Source: JAJECS01 sp965198185
Lineage (GTDB): Bacteria; Chloroflexota; UBA11872
Direction: 5' to 3'
DNA: 64,000 nucleotides
Assembly (NCBI GenBank): GCA_965198185.1
Contig: CBDAOU010000001.1
Coordinates: 1,054,001-1,118,000, forward strand
Position 1 is the first letter of the stretch; the number at the start of each line of letters is the position of its first letter. The notes beneath the pieces are model-generated. The model searched no databases. It was not told the origin of the DNA and saw only the letters and a list, made by a program, of their open reading frames with translations. Shown here piece by piece: positions 43,766-54,487 of the stretch. The translations under genes were made by a program, and so were the position numbers.

Positions 43766-44533
43766 CTAGGCGCGCGCGGTGAAGCAGCCGCTGCGGCGCG
43801 GGATGGCGATCTGCCCGTGCGCATCCGCAGCCGCGGTGAGCGCGTCCCGCATGTGGGGCGCGAGCGCGGCCGCCAAACGCTCCAGATTCCCGTTTGCCAT
43901 GCGCTCCGGCGCGCCGCGCGCGAAGAGTCCACCGCGGTAGACCTCAAGCGCCTGCGCCACCGACTGGAACACCAGTGGGTCGTCGCGCCAGCGCACGGTC
44001 ACGTCGCCGAATACCTGCCGCAGCCGGTCGGCGCCGTTTTCGAGCGTAAAGCGGTCGCGTGCCGTTGGTGCGAGCGCGCGGACGGCCATTGCCTCGTGGC
44101 CAGCCCGCCGGCACACGGCGACATGCAGTTCCAAGAAACGGCGACCGGACCGGGCGCTGTTGGTGGCGGCGAGCAGGATGCCGCCCGGCGACATCACCCG
44201 CCGAATTTCCCTCAGCCAACCGGCGAGATCGCTGGGGAAGTACAGCACGTGGCCCGCGAGGATGACATCGAAGACGCCGTCGGGGTAGGGCAGGCGCGCG
44301 ATGTCGGCGTGGGCGGCATCCACGCCGCTGATCGACCCGGCGGCGTGGGCGGCGGCGCGGTCGAGGTCGAGGGCGGCGACGAGCGCGTGCGGCGCCAGCC
44401 GCCGTCGCAGCGCCGCCGTGCGCGCGCCGGCTCCGCAGCCGGCGTCAAGCGCCGCATACACGGCGGACGGATCGACCGGTGCAAGCAGCCAGGCGGTGTA
44501 GTCGCCGTCGGGAATGCCCGTCCCGCACGTCAC
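43766..44533 (-). CDS. Class I SAM-dependent methyltransferase (UbiE/SmtA-like)
   Basis: This 255-residue methyltransferase has motif I ALDAGCGAGARTAAL (28-42), the acidic loop ALDLDRAAA (about 54-62), a Methyltransf_11-type core (ARLPYPDGVFDVILAGHVLYFP, read as two parts) and IRRVMSPGGILLAATNS. The substrate is unknown. It is a single gene, divergent from csrA. The 306 bases between them carry a TAAAAT box (44709-44714) but no convincing -35. Confidence 0.85.
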   Translation of the reverse strand: MTCGTGIPDGDYTAWLLAPVDPSAVYAALDAGCGAGARTAALRRRLAPHALVAALDLDRAAAHAAGSISGVDAAHADIARLPYPDGVFDVILAGHVLYFPSDLAGWLREIRRVMSPGGILLAATNSARSGRRFLELHVAVCRRAGHEAMAVRALAPTARDRFTLENGADRLRQVFGDVTVRWRDDPLVFQSVAQALEVYRGGLFARGAPERMANGNLERLAAALAPHMRDALTAAADAHGQIAIPRRSGCFTARA

Positions 44534-44839
44534 TGATGCCTCACTCCGCGATTGGCACGATGCGGTCCTTCACGCCTCGCTGCCTGTGTAACCCATGTTT
44601 CCGGTCTGCACGCCGCAACTCGCGGGGGACCGGGCCGCAGCCCGGGAGGAGAAAAGCACCGGATGCCGAGAGCGGCAGTCCAATACCCGCTGACGGGGCC
44701 TCTTGTGATAAAATGAACAAGCCGCACGACGCGTGCGATGCCCCTTGGCGACGATTGCCGCCCAGTGTGGCAGCTCACATGAACTGGACCCGGCGCGACG
44801 GCGTCCGCGCGACGCCGGAGCCGACAGGCACGGAGGCCA

Positions 44840-45091
44840 ATGCTCGTTCTCTCCCGCAAACCCAACGAGACCATCGTGGTGGGTGACGCGATCGAAGTCA
44901 CCGTGCTGGAGATCCTCGGCGAGCGCGTGAAAATTGGCATCAACGCTCCTCGTGACGTCCCGATCGTGCGGCAGGAGTTGCTGCATCAGACCCGAACCGA
45001 TCATCTTGCCGCGGCGCAGCCAGACGCGTTGCCCCCGGCTTCGACCGAACGCGACGCTGATTCCAGATCCGCGCACGGGCGCGGTTCGTAG
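44840..45091 (+). CDS. csrA: Carbon storage regulator CsrA
   Basis: This 83-residue RNA-binding translational regulator has the complete CsrA fold: MLVLSRKPNETIVVGD, IEVTVLEILGERVKIGINAP and VPIVRQEL (about 42-49), with RNA-contact residues Arg6 and Arg44 in place. It has a tail of about 30 residues of low complexity (QPDALPPASTERDADS) that most CsrA proteins lack. CGGAGG precedes the ATG. No flagellar gene or FliW is in the window, although csrA usually lies near them. Confidence 0.9.
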   Translation: MLVLSRKPNETIVVGDAIEVTVLEILGERVKIGINAPRDVPIVRQELLHQTRTDHLAAAQPDALPPASTERDADSRSAHGRGS

Positions 45092-45127
45092 GCGCGCGGC
45101 GGTCGGGCGCGGATGCAATGCATCGCG

Positions 45128-45157
45128 TTGGCGCGCGGTTCGCGGGCTCTCTATAAT
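45128..45157 (+). promoter_or_regulatory. Sigma-70-type promoter for the rhamnosidase gene
   Basis: TTGGCG (45128-45133) and a perfect TATAAT (45152-45157) are 18 bases apart, 110 bases before the start of the GH106-like gene. This is the best promoter match I found in the window. Confidence 0.6.
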
Positions 45158-45267
45158 CCCCGCCCGTTGACTCGCTGCACTTTGCCCCAGGCCCACGCCC
45201 GTCACGCCGGCACCGCCGACTCCGGGTTCACGCCGCCCATCCACCGTGAGGGCGCGGAGCGTTGCGC

Positions 45268-48200
45268 ATGAGTGACGCTTTCGCCCAGCTGCGCGAGAGG
45301 TTTCAAGCTCCAGCCCCGGCTGATCGGCCGTTGGCGCTGTGGCTCTGGAACGGCGAACTGCACGAGGCGCAGATCAGCCGCCAGATTCGCCAGATGGCCG
45401 AAAAAGGTCTCGGCGGCGTGGTGATTCGCGCCAGTCGCGGGCTGCGCACGCCCTACCTCGGCGATCGCTGGTGGGAAACCATCGAGTACGCCGTTGGCGC
45501 CGCCGCCAAGGCGGGGTTGTCGGTGTGGATCGGCGACGACTATCGGTCGCCCAGCGGGGCGGCGGGCGATCCGGGGGAGGCTGACGGGCAAACGGCGTCG
45601 CAGGTGCTCGCGTCGGGGCCCGAGCATCAGGGCAAGGCGCTGGTTCGCAGCCTGCTCGAGGTCGAGGGCCCGACCGAGGTGTCGCTGGAAGGCCGCTACC
45701 CCGAAGGCGAACCGCTGGTGCGGGTGGCCGGCCGGGTGGACGCCAAGCAGGGGCTGGACCCGGAGAGTCTTACCGCGATTCCGGACGAACCAACCTGGGA
45801 ATGCCCCGAAGGCCCTTGGCAGATCTTCAGCTTCGCCGTGCGTCAGCTGGATGATCGAATCGACTACCTGCGCCCGGCAACCGTGGCGCGTTTCGTCGAG
45901 GCGGCCTACGCCCCCTACGCCGAGCGTCTCGGCGACGCCATCGCGGGCTTCGCCTTCGACACGCCGCACCTCGCGAGTCAACCCATTCCCTGGACCGACG
46001 ATCTGCCCGAGCAGTTCGCGGCACGGAAGGGGTACGCCTTACTGCCGCTGCTGCCGCAGTTGATCGTGCGCGGAGGCGACACAACCGCCACGCTGCGCTG
46101 CGACTTCTACGAGGTGCTGGCGGCGCTGTATGCCGAGTCCTGGTTCGAGCAGATTGCGGGCTGGTGCGAGGAACGCGGCTACACCTCGATGGGACACACC
46201 GAAGAGCACATCGCCGCGCATCCCGCCCGCCAGGGCGACTACTTCCGCACCATGCGCGCCGTGCCGCTGCCAGCGAGCGACATGCACGGTTTCCGAAGCG
46301 CCCGCCCGCGCACGGTGCAACCGGCGGAAATCAAGCCGGCGGTATCGGTCGCCGCGCTGGCGGACCGACCACGGGTCGCGGTGCGCGCGTTCGGCGGCGC
46401 GGGATGGAGCGTGACCCTGGACGACGTGCGGCGCGGACTGAGCCGGCTGGCGCTCATCGGGGCCGACCTCCCGGTGGTCGAGAGCTTCCACTACAGCATG
46501 GACCGCGCCGCGGCGGCCGACGATTGGCCGAACACGTTCCTGACGCAAAATCCGTATTGGCGGCAGTTCGGCAAGGTCACGTCCTATGCGGCCCGGCTCG
46601 GCGCGTTGGTGCGCCGGACCCAAGCTGCCACCACCATCGGCGTGCTCGCGCCCTTGACGAGCGTTTGGGCGAACACCGCCGATGGCCGGCCGAATGCGCG
46701 GGCTCGGGGAATCGGCGAGGCCTTGGAGTCGCTGGTCGACGGGCTGTTCGCGCGCCGTCTGGACGTGCACGTGGTGGACAGCGCATTTGTCCTCGGCAGC
46801 GAGCTTGACGGCGCGACGCTGCGCGAGGGGCGCGTGGCCGTCAATGCGTTGGTGATCCCGCCCGTGCCGGTGATGGAGCGCGCCGTGGCGGCGCGGTTGG
46901 CTGAGTTCGTGAAGGCCGGCGGGCGACTGATTTGGGGCGGTGAGCTGCCCAGCGCCAGTTCAGAATCCGGAGCGGACGACGAGGAGCTCCTTCGCCTGGT
47001 GAAGCCGCTGACCCCGCCGGGGGCGTCGACCAAGCGCGGCAGCCGCATGGGCAAGGGCCGCATTTTCATGCTCAAGGAAGAGGCGGCGGACTGGTTGGAT
47101 CAGGCGGCCGCACGGCTCACGACAGCCACCAGCCTGACCGCGGACATTGACGGCATCGCACTCGCGGCGCGCCGGCTCGACGGCGGCGAGGTGGTGCTGG
47201 TTGTCAACGAAACGCCCGACGAACAGAAAGTCGCCGTCAAGACCCGCGCCAGGGGCGCCGCCGAACTGTGGGATCCGGAGAGCGGTTCGCAGCAGCCGCT
47301 CTCGACCACCGGTGCGCGCACGCGGCGCACGGCAGAGTTCGCCATTCCAGGGCACACAGCCCGCGCCGTCGTCTTCGACGCCGCCACGCGACCCGCCCGC
47401 GCCGCATCGAGCCGCCGGGCGCCCCGCGTGAAACCGAGAGAGCTGGCCACCGAGTGGCAATTCGCGCTGGAGACGGGGATACCCACGGGTCAGGGCACGG
47501 TGCGGCGCACCGAGCTGCCCGTGATGCGGTTCCAGGACTTCGCGCTCGGCGCGGGTCGCCTGGAGCGGCTCCGGGATCCGGCCTATGACGACTCGACGTG
47601 GCGCGAGTTGTGGCTCACCACAGCCGACGCCAGCGCCGTGGGCAACTGGCGCGCGTCGTGGATCACCGGCGTACGACAGCCGCAGGGCTGGGTCGTGCGG
47701 CCCGACAGCGAGGCGACCGATCGCCTGCGCTTCACCAAGTCGCTGACGATCGCCGATCCGCCGATCAAAGCCTGGGCGACGTTTGTGGGCGTCGAACGCG
47801 CCACCGTGTACATGAACGGCACGGCGCTTGGGGAGTCCGACGACTGGTCCAACCCGGTGACCTACAACATCATGCCCTACCTGCGATTGGGCCAGAACAC
47901 GATCGTGGCGGACGTTGCGAGCACATCGGCCACCGCCCTGTCGCTGCTGTTCGAGGCCCAGATCGATCTGCGCTCCGGAGAGTCGCTGGTCGTGGTGTCC
48001 GACGCGTCGTGGGACGTGCAGGCGCCGCGCTCGGAGATGTGGACCGGCACGGCGTTTGCCCGCGACGTGCCGACCGTGACCTGGGAACGCGGGGGGCCGC
48101 CCGTCCAGCCGTGGGGCCACATTGTGCTGCTGGGCGAACCGGTGCGGTTTCCGCGCACGCTGATGTACCGCCAGCGGCTGCCGGTGGGCTGCGTGGGCAT

Positions 48201-48774
48201 TGGCATTCCCTATATCAAGGGCGTGCACAAGGTCTACGTCGATGTGCGCGAGCGCACGCCGGATATCAACGGGGTCTACAACATCACGACCGGCGGCGTG
48301 CTGAGCATCGAAGTCAACGCATCGGACTTCTCCAACGGGGTCCTGGCGCCGCTGGCGCTATTCATGCGCCCCACCACGATCACCCTGACCCCATGGGGCG
48401 AGTTGGGCTATACGTGGTACTCGGGCTCGGCGGCCTATGAGCAAAGCGTGGAGCTGACCAAGGCGGAGGCGAGCGGGACGGTTGTGCTCAATCTGGGCGA
48501 TGTGCGCCACCATGCCGAAGTGATTGTGAACAACCGATCGCTCGGGTCGCGCATATGGCCGCCCTATCGCTTCGACCTCACGGGCGCGGTTAATGCGGGA
48601 TCGAACACGGTGCGGGTCCGCGTGAGCAACCTGGCCGCGAACGAGATGCGCTGGCGCCGTGACGAATCACGCATGGGCGATCCCTGGCACCGCTATTGGC
48701 ACGAGGACAACATCGAGCCGGAGCGGCTGGTGTCCGGCCTGCTGGGGCCGGTGCGGCTGGAGCTGTCGCCCTAG
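45268..48774 (+). CDS. GH106-like alpha-L-rhamnosidase-type glycoside hydrolase
   Basis: This 1168-residue protein begins LALWLWNGELHEAQISRQIRQMAEKGLGGVVIRA, the opening of the GH106/rhamnosidase-type barrel, followed by TPHLASQPIPWTDDLPEQF and a long central domain with VNALVIPPVPVM. Its last third contains two GH2-like sugar-binding beta sandwiches (WRASWITGVRQPQGWVVR; VGVERATVYMNGTALGESDDW; VRHHAEVIVNNRSLGSRIWPPYRFDL). No signal peptide is visible, so it should act on oligosaccharides inside the cell. The start is ATG 45268 or TTG 45262. Catalytic residues were not verified. Confidence 0.75.
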   Translation: MSDAFAQLRERFQAPAPADRPLALWLWNGELHEAQISRQIRQMAEKGLGGVVIRASRGLRTPYLGDRWWETIEYAVGAAAKAGLSVWIGDDYRSPSGAAGDPGEADGQTASQVLASGPEHQGKALVRSLLEVEGPTEVSLEGRYPEGEPLVRVAGRVDAKQGLDPESLTAIPDEPTWECPEGPWQIFSFAVRQLDDRIDYLRPATVARFVEAAYAPYAERLGDAIAGFAFDTPHLASQPIPWTDDLPEQFAARKGYALLPLLPQLIVRGGDTTATLRCDFYEVLAALYAESWFEQIAGWCEERGYTSMGHTEEHIAAHPARQGDYFRTMRAVPLPASDMHGFRSARPRTVQPAEIKPAVSVAALADRPRVAVRAFGGAGWSVTLDDVRRGLSRLALIGADLPVVESFHYSMDRAAAADDWPNTFLTQNPYWRQFGKVTSYAARLGALVRRTQAATTIGVLAPLTSVWANTADGRPNARARGIGEALESLVDGLFARRLDVHVVDSAFVLGSELDGATLREGRVAVNALVIPPVPVMERAVAARLAEFVKAGGRLIWGGELPSASSESGADDEELLRLVKPLTPPGASTKRGSRMGKGRIFMLKEEAADWLDQAAARLTTATSLTADIDGIALAARRLDGGEVVLVVNETPDEQKVAVKTRARGAAELWDPESGSQQPLSTTGARTRRTAEFAIPGHTARAVVFDAATRPARAASSRRAPRVKPRELATEWQFALETGIPTGQGTVRRTELPVMRFQDFALGAGRLERLRDPAYDDSTWRELWLTTADASAVGNWRASWITGVRQPQGWVVRPDSEATDRLRFTKSLTIADPPIKAWATFVGVERATVYMNGTALGESDDWSNPVTYNIMPYLRLGQNTIVADVASTSATALSLLFEAQIDLRSGESLVVVSDASWDVQAPRSEMWTGTAFARDVPTVTWERGGPPVQPWGHIVLLGEPVRFPRTLMYRQRLPVGCVGIGIPYIKGVHKVYVDVRERTPDINGVYNITTGGVLSIEVNASDFSNGVLAPLALFMRPTTITLTPWGELGYTWYSGSAAYEQSVELTKAEASGTVVLNLGDVRHHAEVIVNNRSLGSRIWPPYRFDLTGAVNAGSNTVRVRVSNLAANEMRWRRDESRMGDPWHRYWHEDNIEPERLVSGLLGPVRLELSP

Positions 48775-48780
48775 CCGCCG

Positions 48781-49458
48781 CTAGGCGCCCCCGCCGCCAG
48801 GACAAAGGTCTTCCACCGGACGGCTGCCGGAATAGCCCCGCACGAAGCTGTAGACCTCGCCCTTGTTGTAGGCGTCCAGCCGGTGCATGACCAGCAGGGC
48901 TGTCAGCACCACTTCGGATTCGCCTAAGCCGGCGTCGGGGTGCACGACCACGTCGTAGCCTTCGAGCTCGCGCGCCACGCGACTCATCTCCGCCTCCAGC
49001 GCGGCGCCGCCCGACAGGTTGAAATGGACGATGACGTGGCCCGCGCACAGGTTGGCGACCTGCACCTCATCGGGAACGGTCGAGGTGTGGAAGCCGAAAG
49101 CCGCGGGCTGGAGCGCGCGCGGGCCGGAGGTGGGCGGATCGGTGGCGTACGGTTCGCGCAGACCTCCGCCCGCCTGCAGCAGCGGCGAATCCTGAACCTC
49201 CTGCACCTCGCCCGGGCCTTGGTTCAGGTTGCTGAGGCAGAACAGGTTGAGCGGGATGAGCACGGCCATCATGAAGGCAAAGTAGAGCCAGAAGCCGCGG
49301 CCCAACCCGGGGCGTGGCTGCGCCGCAGACTGCTGGCCTTTGCGTTGCCGCTTGGGCTTCTCGTCGCCAGTGGCGGGGGTGGCCTCGGCTGCCGCGCCGT
49401 CGCCAGCGGGCGCGGCGGCCTGGTCATCGGATGCGCGGCGGCGCCTACGTCTTGCCAT
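48781..49458 (-). CDS. DUF3105 domain membrane protein
   Basis: This protein of about 225 residues has a basic N-terminus (MARRRRRRASDD), a charged linker, one membrane helix (about 55-75, FWLYFAFMMAVLIPLNLF) and an exported DUF3105 domain (YATDPPTSGPRALQP, then ANLCAGHVIVHFNLSGG, VVVHPDAGLGESEVVLTALLVMHRLD). In DUF3105 the phrase PPTSGPH and a His-rich HVxxHF core are typical. Function unknown. It is divergent from the dehydrogenase gene, with starts 74 bases apart. Confidence 0.75.
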   Translation of the reverse strand: MARRRRRRASDDQAAAPAGDGAAAEATPATGDEKPKRQRKGQQSAAQPRPGLGRGFWLYFAFMMAVLIPLNLFCLSNLNQGPGEVQEVQDSPLLQAGGGLREPYATDPPTSGPRALQPAAFGFHTSTVPDEVQVANLCAGHVIVHFNLSGGAALEAEMSRVARELEGYDVVVHPDAGLGESEVVLTALLVMHRLDAYNKGEVYSFVRGYSGSRPVEDLCPGGGGA

Positions 49459-49531
49459 GAGGAAGGTGAACTGCTGCTTCTTGCCGTCCGCGATGCTCGC
49501 GGCCGCGAACCTCTTGTAGCATAACCAGGTT

Positions 49532-51439
49532 TTGAGCCCGGCTCGATCACCCCGCGTGACGCCCACGACCCGCCCAGCGCCAGTACGCCTTCCGCGCCGC
49601 CGCGTACTGGCGGCGGGGGCGCTGGCGGCCGCCGGGCTCGCGATTCCCTGGCCGCGCGTCCGCGGGCTTGAACCAACCGGGGACGCGCGCGTCGTCGCCG
49701 TGCGGTACGAGCCCGAACTTGGTCACAACATCGCGACGCTCTCGGTGATGGCGTCCAGCGGGCGTCACTTGGTCGACTTTCTGGGGCACTACTACCGCAC
49801 GGGCGGGCTGCGGCGGGCGGGACTGGCGATCGGCGAGCCCATCGTCGAGGACGAGGTGCTTTGCCAATACTTCCAGCGGGGCGTGATGGACTGCCGGCTG
49901 ACCGGCGACGGTGTCGTGATCCAATGGCGCGACCTTTGGACCGTGCTGGGAGACGGGGAAGGCGCGGCGGCGGTCGCGGCCATCCCGGCAGAGTCCGCCC
50001 TCACGAACCCGCACGCTGGCCGGGCGGTGGGGCCGTACGGGCACGTGGTGTCGAACCAAGGGGTTGACGGGACATCCACGGGGTTTCTCGACCTCTACGA
50101 CGCCGTTGGCGGCGAATTGAGCCTCGGCGCGCCGCTGACGGCCGCGCGTCTGGAAACTGAAGACGGCCGCGCCCCGCTCATTCCGGGGTTGGTGGCGGAT
50201 TTCGTGCGGCAGTACTTCGAGGCGGGCGTGATGGAGGTGCATCCGGAGTCGCCGGGAACCGCAAGCCTCGCGCTGGTGGGCGACACGGTTCGCGACACGT
50301 CCTACGCGAACTACAGCTGGACGCTCGTGCAGAGCTTCGACGCCGCGTTGCCAGTCGCGCCAGGGCGACGCATGCGCTTGGAGCGCACCGAACGGCCCGC
50401 CGGCCTGCTGCAGAGCGGCCCGCCGGTCCCGCCGCCGGGCTTCGAGATCTCGGTGTTCGCCCGCACGCAGCGCCTGGGCTTCCCGGCGGTGCTGCGCTTC
50501 GCGCCGGACAACCGTCTGTTCGTCGGGTTTTCGAACGATCTGATCGTGACGATGGGCGACTCAACCGGCAATGGCCAGGCCGACGTCATCCGCACCTTTG
50601 CCTCGGGCGACGGGGTCAAGGATCCGCGCGGATTGGCGTTCGTCGGCGAACACGTCCTGGTTTCGGTGGAGGACAAGATCATTCGGTTGCGGGATGTCTC
50701 GGGATCGGGGGCCGCCGACGAGTCGGCGGACGTGGTGACCGGCCTGGAACTGGACACGCAGGTGCCGTTCCATCGCAACAACGGCATCGCCATCGGCCCG
50801 GACCAACTGCTGTATATGACGCTCGGCAGCACGACGAACGCGGGCGAGATCCGCGAGCGTCCGCTGTCAGGCTCGATCCTGCGGTCGCGGTTGGACGGCA
50901 CTGGGCTGGAGAAATTCGCCACCGGACTCCGCAACCCGTTCGGCCTGGCGTTCAGCCCAGACGGTGAGCTGTTCTGCACCGACAACGGCCCCGACAGCGG
51001 CATCCGGCGCAACGACGACCCGCCCGATGAGCTCAACCACGTGATTCAAGGCGAGGACTATGGACACGCGCGGTTCTGGGGCACGCCGCCGGCGGATTCC
51101 GGCACCCGCGGTCCCGTTGCGAATCTGCCGGCTCACGGCGCCGCCGCGGGTCTGACCTTCTTCAACGGGCCGCAGGCGGGCGAATTCGACGGAAACATGT
51201 TGATCGCGATGTGGGGACCGGCCGGGGGACGCAGCTCATTCGCGCACAACATCCTGCGCGCGCGGCTGCGGCGCCAGGGCGACTCCTACACCGCGCGGGT
51301 GACGCCGTTCGTCACCTCGCTGACGCGGCCCACCGACGTGGTGGTGGGACCGCACGGCGACCTCTATATCGCCGACCACGTCGGCCGCACGATCTACCGG
51401 CTGCGCCGCCGGGGCCTCGCGCCGTCGGTTCTGCGGTAG
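49532..51439 (+). CDS. Tat-exported sorbosone/glucose dehydrogenase-like beta-propeller protein
   Basis: This 635-residue protein opens with a twin-arginine signal (PRRRVLAAGALAAAGLAIPW). A domain follows at about 45-270 (YRTGGLRRAGLAIGEPI, FVRQYFEAGVMEVHPE, a C39/LGFP-like repeat type), then a GSDH/NHL six-blade propeller (FPAVLRFAPDNRLFVGF, RNNGIAIGPDQLLYMTLG, RNPFGLAFSPDGELFCTDNGPD, ELNHVIQGEDYGHARFWG, TDVVVGPHGDLYIADH). PQQ-type soluble aldose dehydrogenases have this fold. The start is TTG 49532 or GTG 49556. Its last 28 bases recur elsewhere in the window. Confidence 0.82.
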   Translation: MSPARSPRVTPTTRPAPVRLPRRRVLAAGALAAAGLAIPWPRVRGLEPTGDARVVAVRYEPELGHNIATLSVMASSGRHLVDFLGHYYRTGGLRRAGLAIGEPIVEDEVLCQYFQRGVMDCRLTGDGVVIQWRDLWTVLGDGEGAAAVAAIPAESALTNPHAGRAVGPYGHVVSNQGVDGTSTGFLDLYDAVGGELSLGAPLTAARLETEDGRAPLIPGLVADFVRQYFEAGVMEVHPESPGTASLALVGDTVRDTSYANYSWTLVQSFDAALPVAPGRRMRLERTERPAGLLQSGPPVPPPGFEISVFARTQRLGFPAVLRFAPDNRLFVGFSNDLIVTMGDSTGNGQADVIRTFASGDGVKDPRGLAFVGEHVLVSVEDKIIRLRDVSGSGAADESADVVTGLELDTQVPFHRNNGIAIGPDQLLYMTLGSTTNAGEIRERPLSGSILRSRLDGTGLEKFATGLRNPFGLAFSPDGELFCTDNGPDSGIRRNDDPPDELNHVIQGEDYGHARFWGTPPADSGTRGPVANLPAHGAAAGLTFFNGPQAGEFDGNMLIAMWGPAGGRSSFAHNILRARLRRQGDSYTARVTPFVTSLTRPTDVVVGPHGDLYIADHVGRTIYRLRRRGLAPSVLR

Positions 51440-51440
51440 C
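51413..51440. repeat. 28-bp element at the end of the dehydrogenase gene, repeated at 57041 and 58976
   Basis: GGCCTCGCGCCGTCGGTTCT (51413-51432) plus GCGGTAGC recurs exactly (28 of 28) at 57041-57068. A shorter match (19 of 20) lies at 58976-58995. The first copy codes for the last residues and stop of the dehydrogenase; the other two are in non-coding DNA. Confidence 0.8.
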
Positions 51441-51512
51441 CCGGGCGGATCGCGTAGCGAGCGATCACGCGGTCCATCCGTTACCGACCCACCGCCTCGC
51501 CGTGAGGGGGGC

Positions 51513-54337
51513 TTAGCTGGCGAGCACGTCGTCGTAGACCTGATAGGACACATTGCCGGTTTCGGAAATCGTGACCCGCATGACCGGGATGTAGGCCGCG
51601 TCCAGCCAATAGTTCGCCCGGATTTCGTGGCGCAGGCGCAGCGCCAGCGTCCAAGTGCCCGCGCCCTCGATGCCTCCAGACGACGCCGTCGCCGTGAACA
51701 CGCCGTGGCTATTGGGCGAGGCCAGGCGGGAGGCTCGCGCGTCGAATTCGTAGGTATGCGTCGTCGTCTTGAAGTTTGGGCCAAGCCAGCCATCAAACCA
51801 CGCGTCGGCCAGCGGCGTGCTTCGTTGGGGACCGAACGCCAGCGGGAAATTCCACGGCGAGTCGTCGACGGCGATCATTACCCAGTCCTGGCCGGTCCAG
51901 CGATCGGACGAGCGATTGTCGAAGGTCGCGGCGAAGGTGAGGCGTCCATCCGCGGCGCGCACGTCGGACAGCCGCACGCCGAAGGCCACCGGGTCAGGCC
52001 GCACGGGTGGCGGCATGATCGGCGCGACGGTTCCGTCCGGCGCATAGACCGCGACGTCGTCGTTGTGCCAGACGGGAAGCCGTCCGTCGGGCGCAAACAT
52101 CCACGGATGCATGGACGCCGGCAGGACGACGAAATCCGGCGTCCAGTCACCCAGGGGGGCAGTCGTCCACGGCACCGGCGTCCGGGCAAACAGGTATCCG
52201 GTGCCGTCGCCCACCAGCTGGGCATGGGACAGCGCCGACGCGATGCGCAGCCGGCCCAACCACGATGCTTGCGGGGCCAGATACACCACCGACGACGGCG
52301 GTACGGCCTGCCGCAGCGCCTCGAACGACTCGGGAGCAGGCGCCGCATCGAGCCTCAGAAACGCCGGCCGCACGCGGTAGAGCGACTCGCCGCCGTCGTC
52401 CGCCAGACGCTCGAACAAGTCAGGGTCCGCCAGCCAGCGCTGCGCCCGAGCGGGCAGCCCGGCTGCCCAGGCATCCGTGGCATGGACATATTCGATGCCC
52501 AACCGCCGCATGGCGGCTGGCTCGAGGTCGAGGGCGTCCAGGTACTCCGGGCCTTGGTGGTGAATCTGATGGGTCACGCCCACGAATCCCGCGGCATTTG
52601 GGCGGCCAGTGGCGAGGAAGACGCTGGTGTACGGGTGCTCGGTCGCGAGCACGCGCGCGTCCGGGGCGGTGTGGTCGCGGATGTAGGCCGCCAGGTGGTC
52701 GGACATGGTCGGCGCGGCGTAGGCCAACTCGGCGCCCTCCGCAACCGTACGGCCGAGATAGCGCACGGGCGCCACAAGCGTGGGCCAGGCGATCAGGCCC
52801 ACGATCAGTGCACCGACGGCGTAGCGCCAGCGCACGGACCGGAGGTGAGCCACGCGCATGGCAAGCGCAAGCAGCAGCGCCACCAGCGCGAGGTTGTGGG
52901 CGTGCCCCAGAAAGCGGCGTTCGTCCCAGGGCGCTGGCTCAAAGCTCAGCGCCAGCCAGGCCAGCACGAGCAGACCAACGCCCGCCGCCAGCGCCACCAC
53001 CAGACGATCGCGCCGGGCCAACAGCACGGCGACGCCTGCCACGATCACGGGACCCATACCCACGAGGGCAGCACCGCCCGTCCGCGCGTCGAACGTGCCA
53101 ATCGCCCTCCAATGGCGCGGATTGAGGTCCCACTCCAGCGCCAAGCCGGACGACCCCGCGCCGTCGAGGAGACCCGTGAACGCACCGCCGCCGCCAAGCA
53201 GCAACAACGCCGCCAGCGCCAATCCGGCGCCTAATCGGACCGCCCCCCACGTTACGTCCGGTCGAAGCGCCCCAGGCAGCCAGCCGCGTCCTCGACCAGA
53301 GCGTCGGGCGGGCACAGACCCTTCACGCTGCGATCGGGCCAGCCGCAACGCTTCCAGGCCGATCCACAAGACAATCACCACCGGCACAAGGGTCGTCACG
53401 AGCAGACCGAGGGAGCCGACCAACGCCGCCAGCGTAAAGTTCGCAAGCCACGACCGGTGTTCGGCATGGGCCGCTCGCTCCAGCACCACAAACACGAGCG
53501 CATAGCCCAGCCTGAACTCCGGCTTCCATATGTCGGGCAGCACCGGTGCTGGATATGTGTCCAGCTGACGGCCAATAGATATCCGCCAGCGACGCGCGCA
53601 GGCCGGCCGCCGGCACCCCCGTCAGGCACGGGAACCTGCAGGATGCCCTGTGCCTCGCTGGTCCACGTCCAGGGGCCCGAGGTCCAGGTACCGGTTGCGA
53701 GCAGGAACGGCGCGAGGGCCAGCGCGACCAACAGCGTCCCGCGCTGGGCCAGCGCGGTCACGACCACCAGCACGAAGCTCGCCCAGGCATACACGCCCAG
53801 CAGTCGCGACACGATCCCAAGGTCCGGCACGAACGGGGGCGTGAGCAGCCCGACCATCAAGGATGGGCCGTGGTGGTAGCGCACCGGCACGTCCGGATTC
53901 CACGGCAGTTGCGGCGGAAACTCGCCCTCGCGAATTGAGGCGGCCAGGCCGAGGTGGATGGCGGTGTCGGGAACCGCCAACAGCTGGCGGGTGGTCAGGG
54001 CAACCCAGAAGATCGCCAAGAAGGCCGCGACAAATGCGGCGACCACGCGCGGACGCGGGCGAACACGGTCATGGGCGCGCCAGGCCAAGACCGCGCCAAT
54101 CGCGAGCACGACGCCCCAGCCCACGGCCGCACCGGCCAATCCCGGGACGACGTAGAGCACGAAGTTTGTGATCACGCCCCAGAGCGCGGGTCCGACGACC
54201 AGACCCTGGGCCAACGCCATGCGCTCGTCGTTCTGCCGCAGCACCGCGCGGACGATGACGTAGCCGACGGCGGCAAGCGCGGCGAACTCCGCCGCTATGA
54301 GCAGGAGGCCGGGAACGACCGTCGGGTCAATGGTCAC
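51513..54337 (-). CDS. GT-C-type membrane glycosyltransferase-like protein, two close frameshifts
   Basis: Three frames join into one polytopic protein of about 940 residues. Segment 1 (54337 to about 53625) has helices from the N-terminus, then LPWNPDVPVRYHHGPSLMVG. A short middle piece (about 53620-53572) reads GVPAAGLRASLADIYWPSAG. Segment 3 (about 53570-51513) reads TYPAPVLPDIWKPEFRLGYALV, with more helices and a soluble C-terminal domain of about 330 residues. The breaks lie at about 53620-53630 and 53561-53572, both in GC-rich runs. The design matches the giant protein at 16.2 kb, so it is probably a lipid-linked sugar transferase. The start is GTG 54337. Confidence 0.7.
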
Positions 54338-54487
54338 AGCATCACTCTCAACCCAGGAGACCGAGCCCTCACGCCGTCACACTCGTACAGGCGCCACCGG
54401 CACCGGCACCCACGTCATCACTTGGCAGCGCCGCACCCCGACCGGCCCGCTTCCCTCACGGCGTCAATCAATCCTTCGCGCGGGTGA

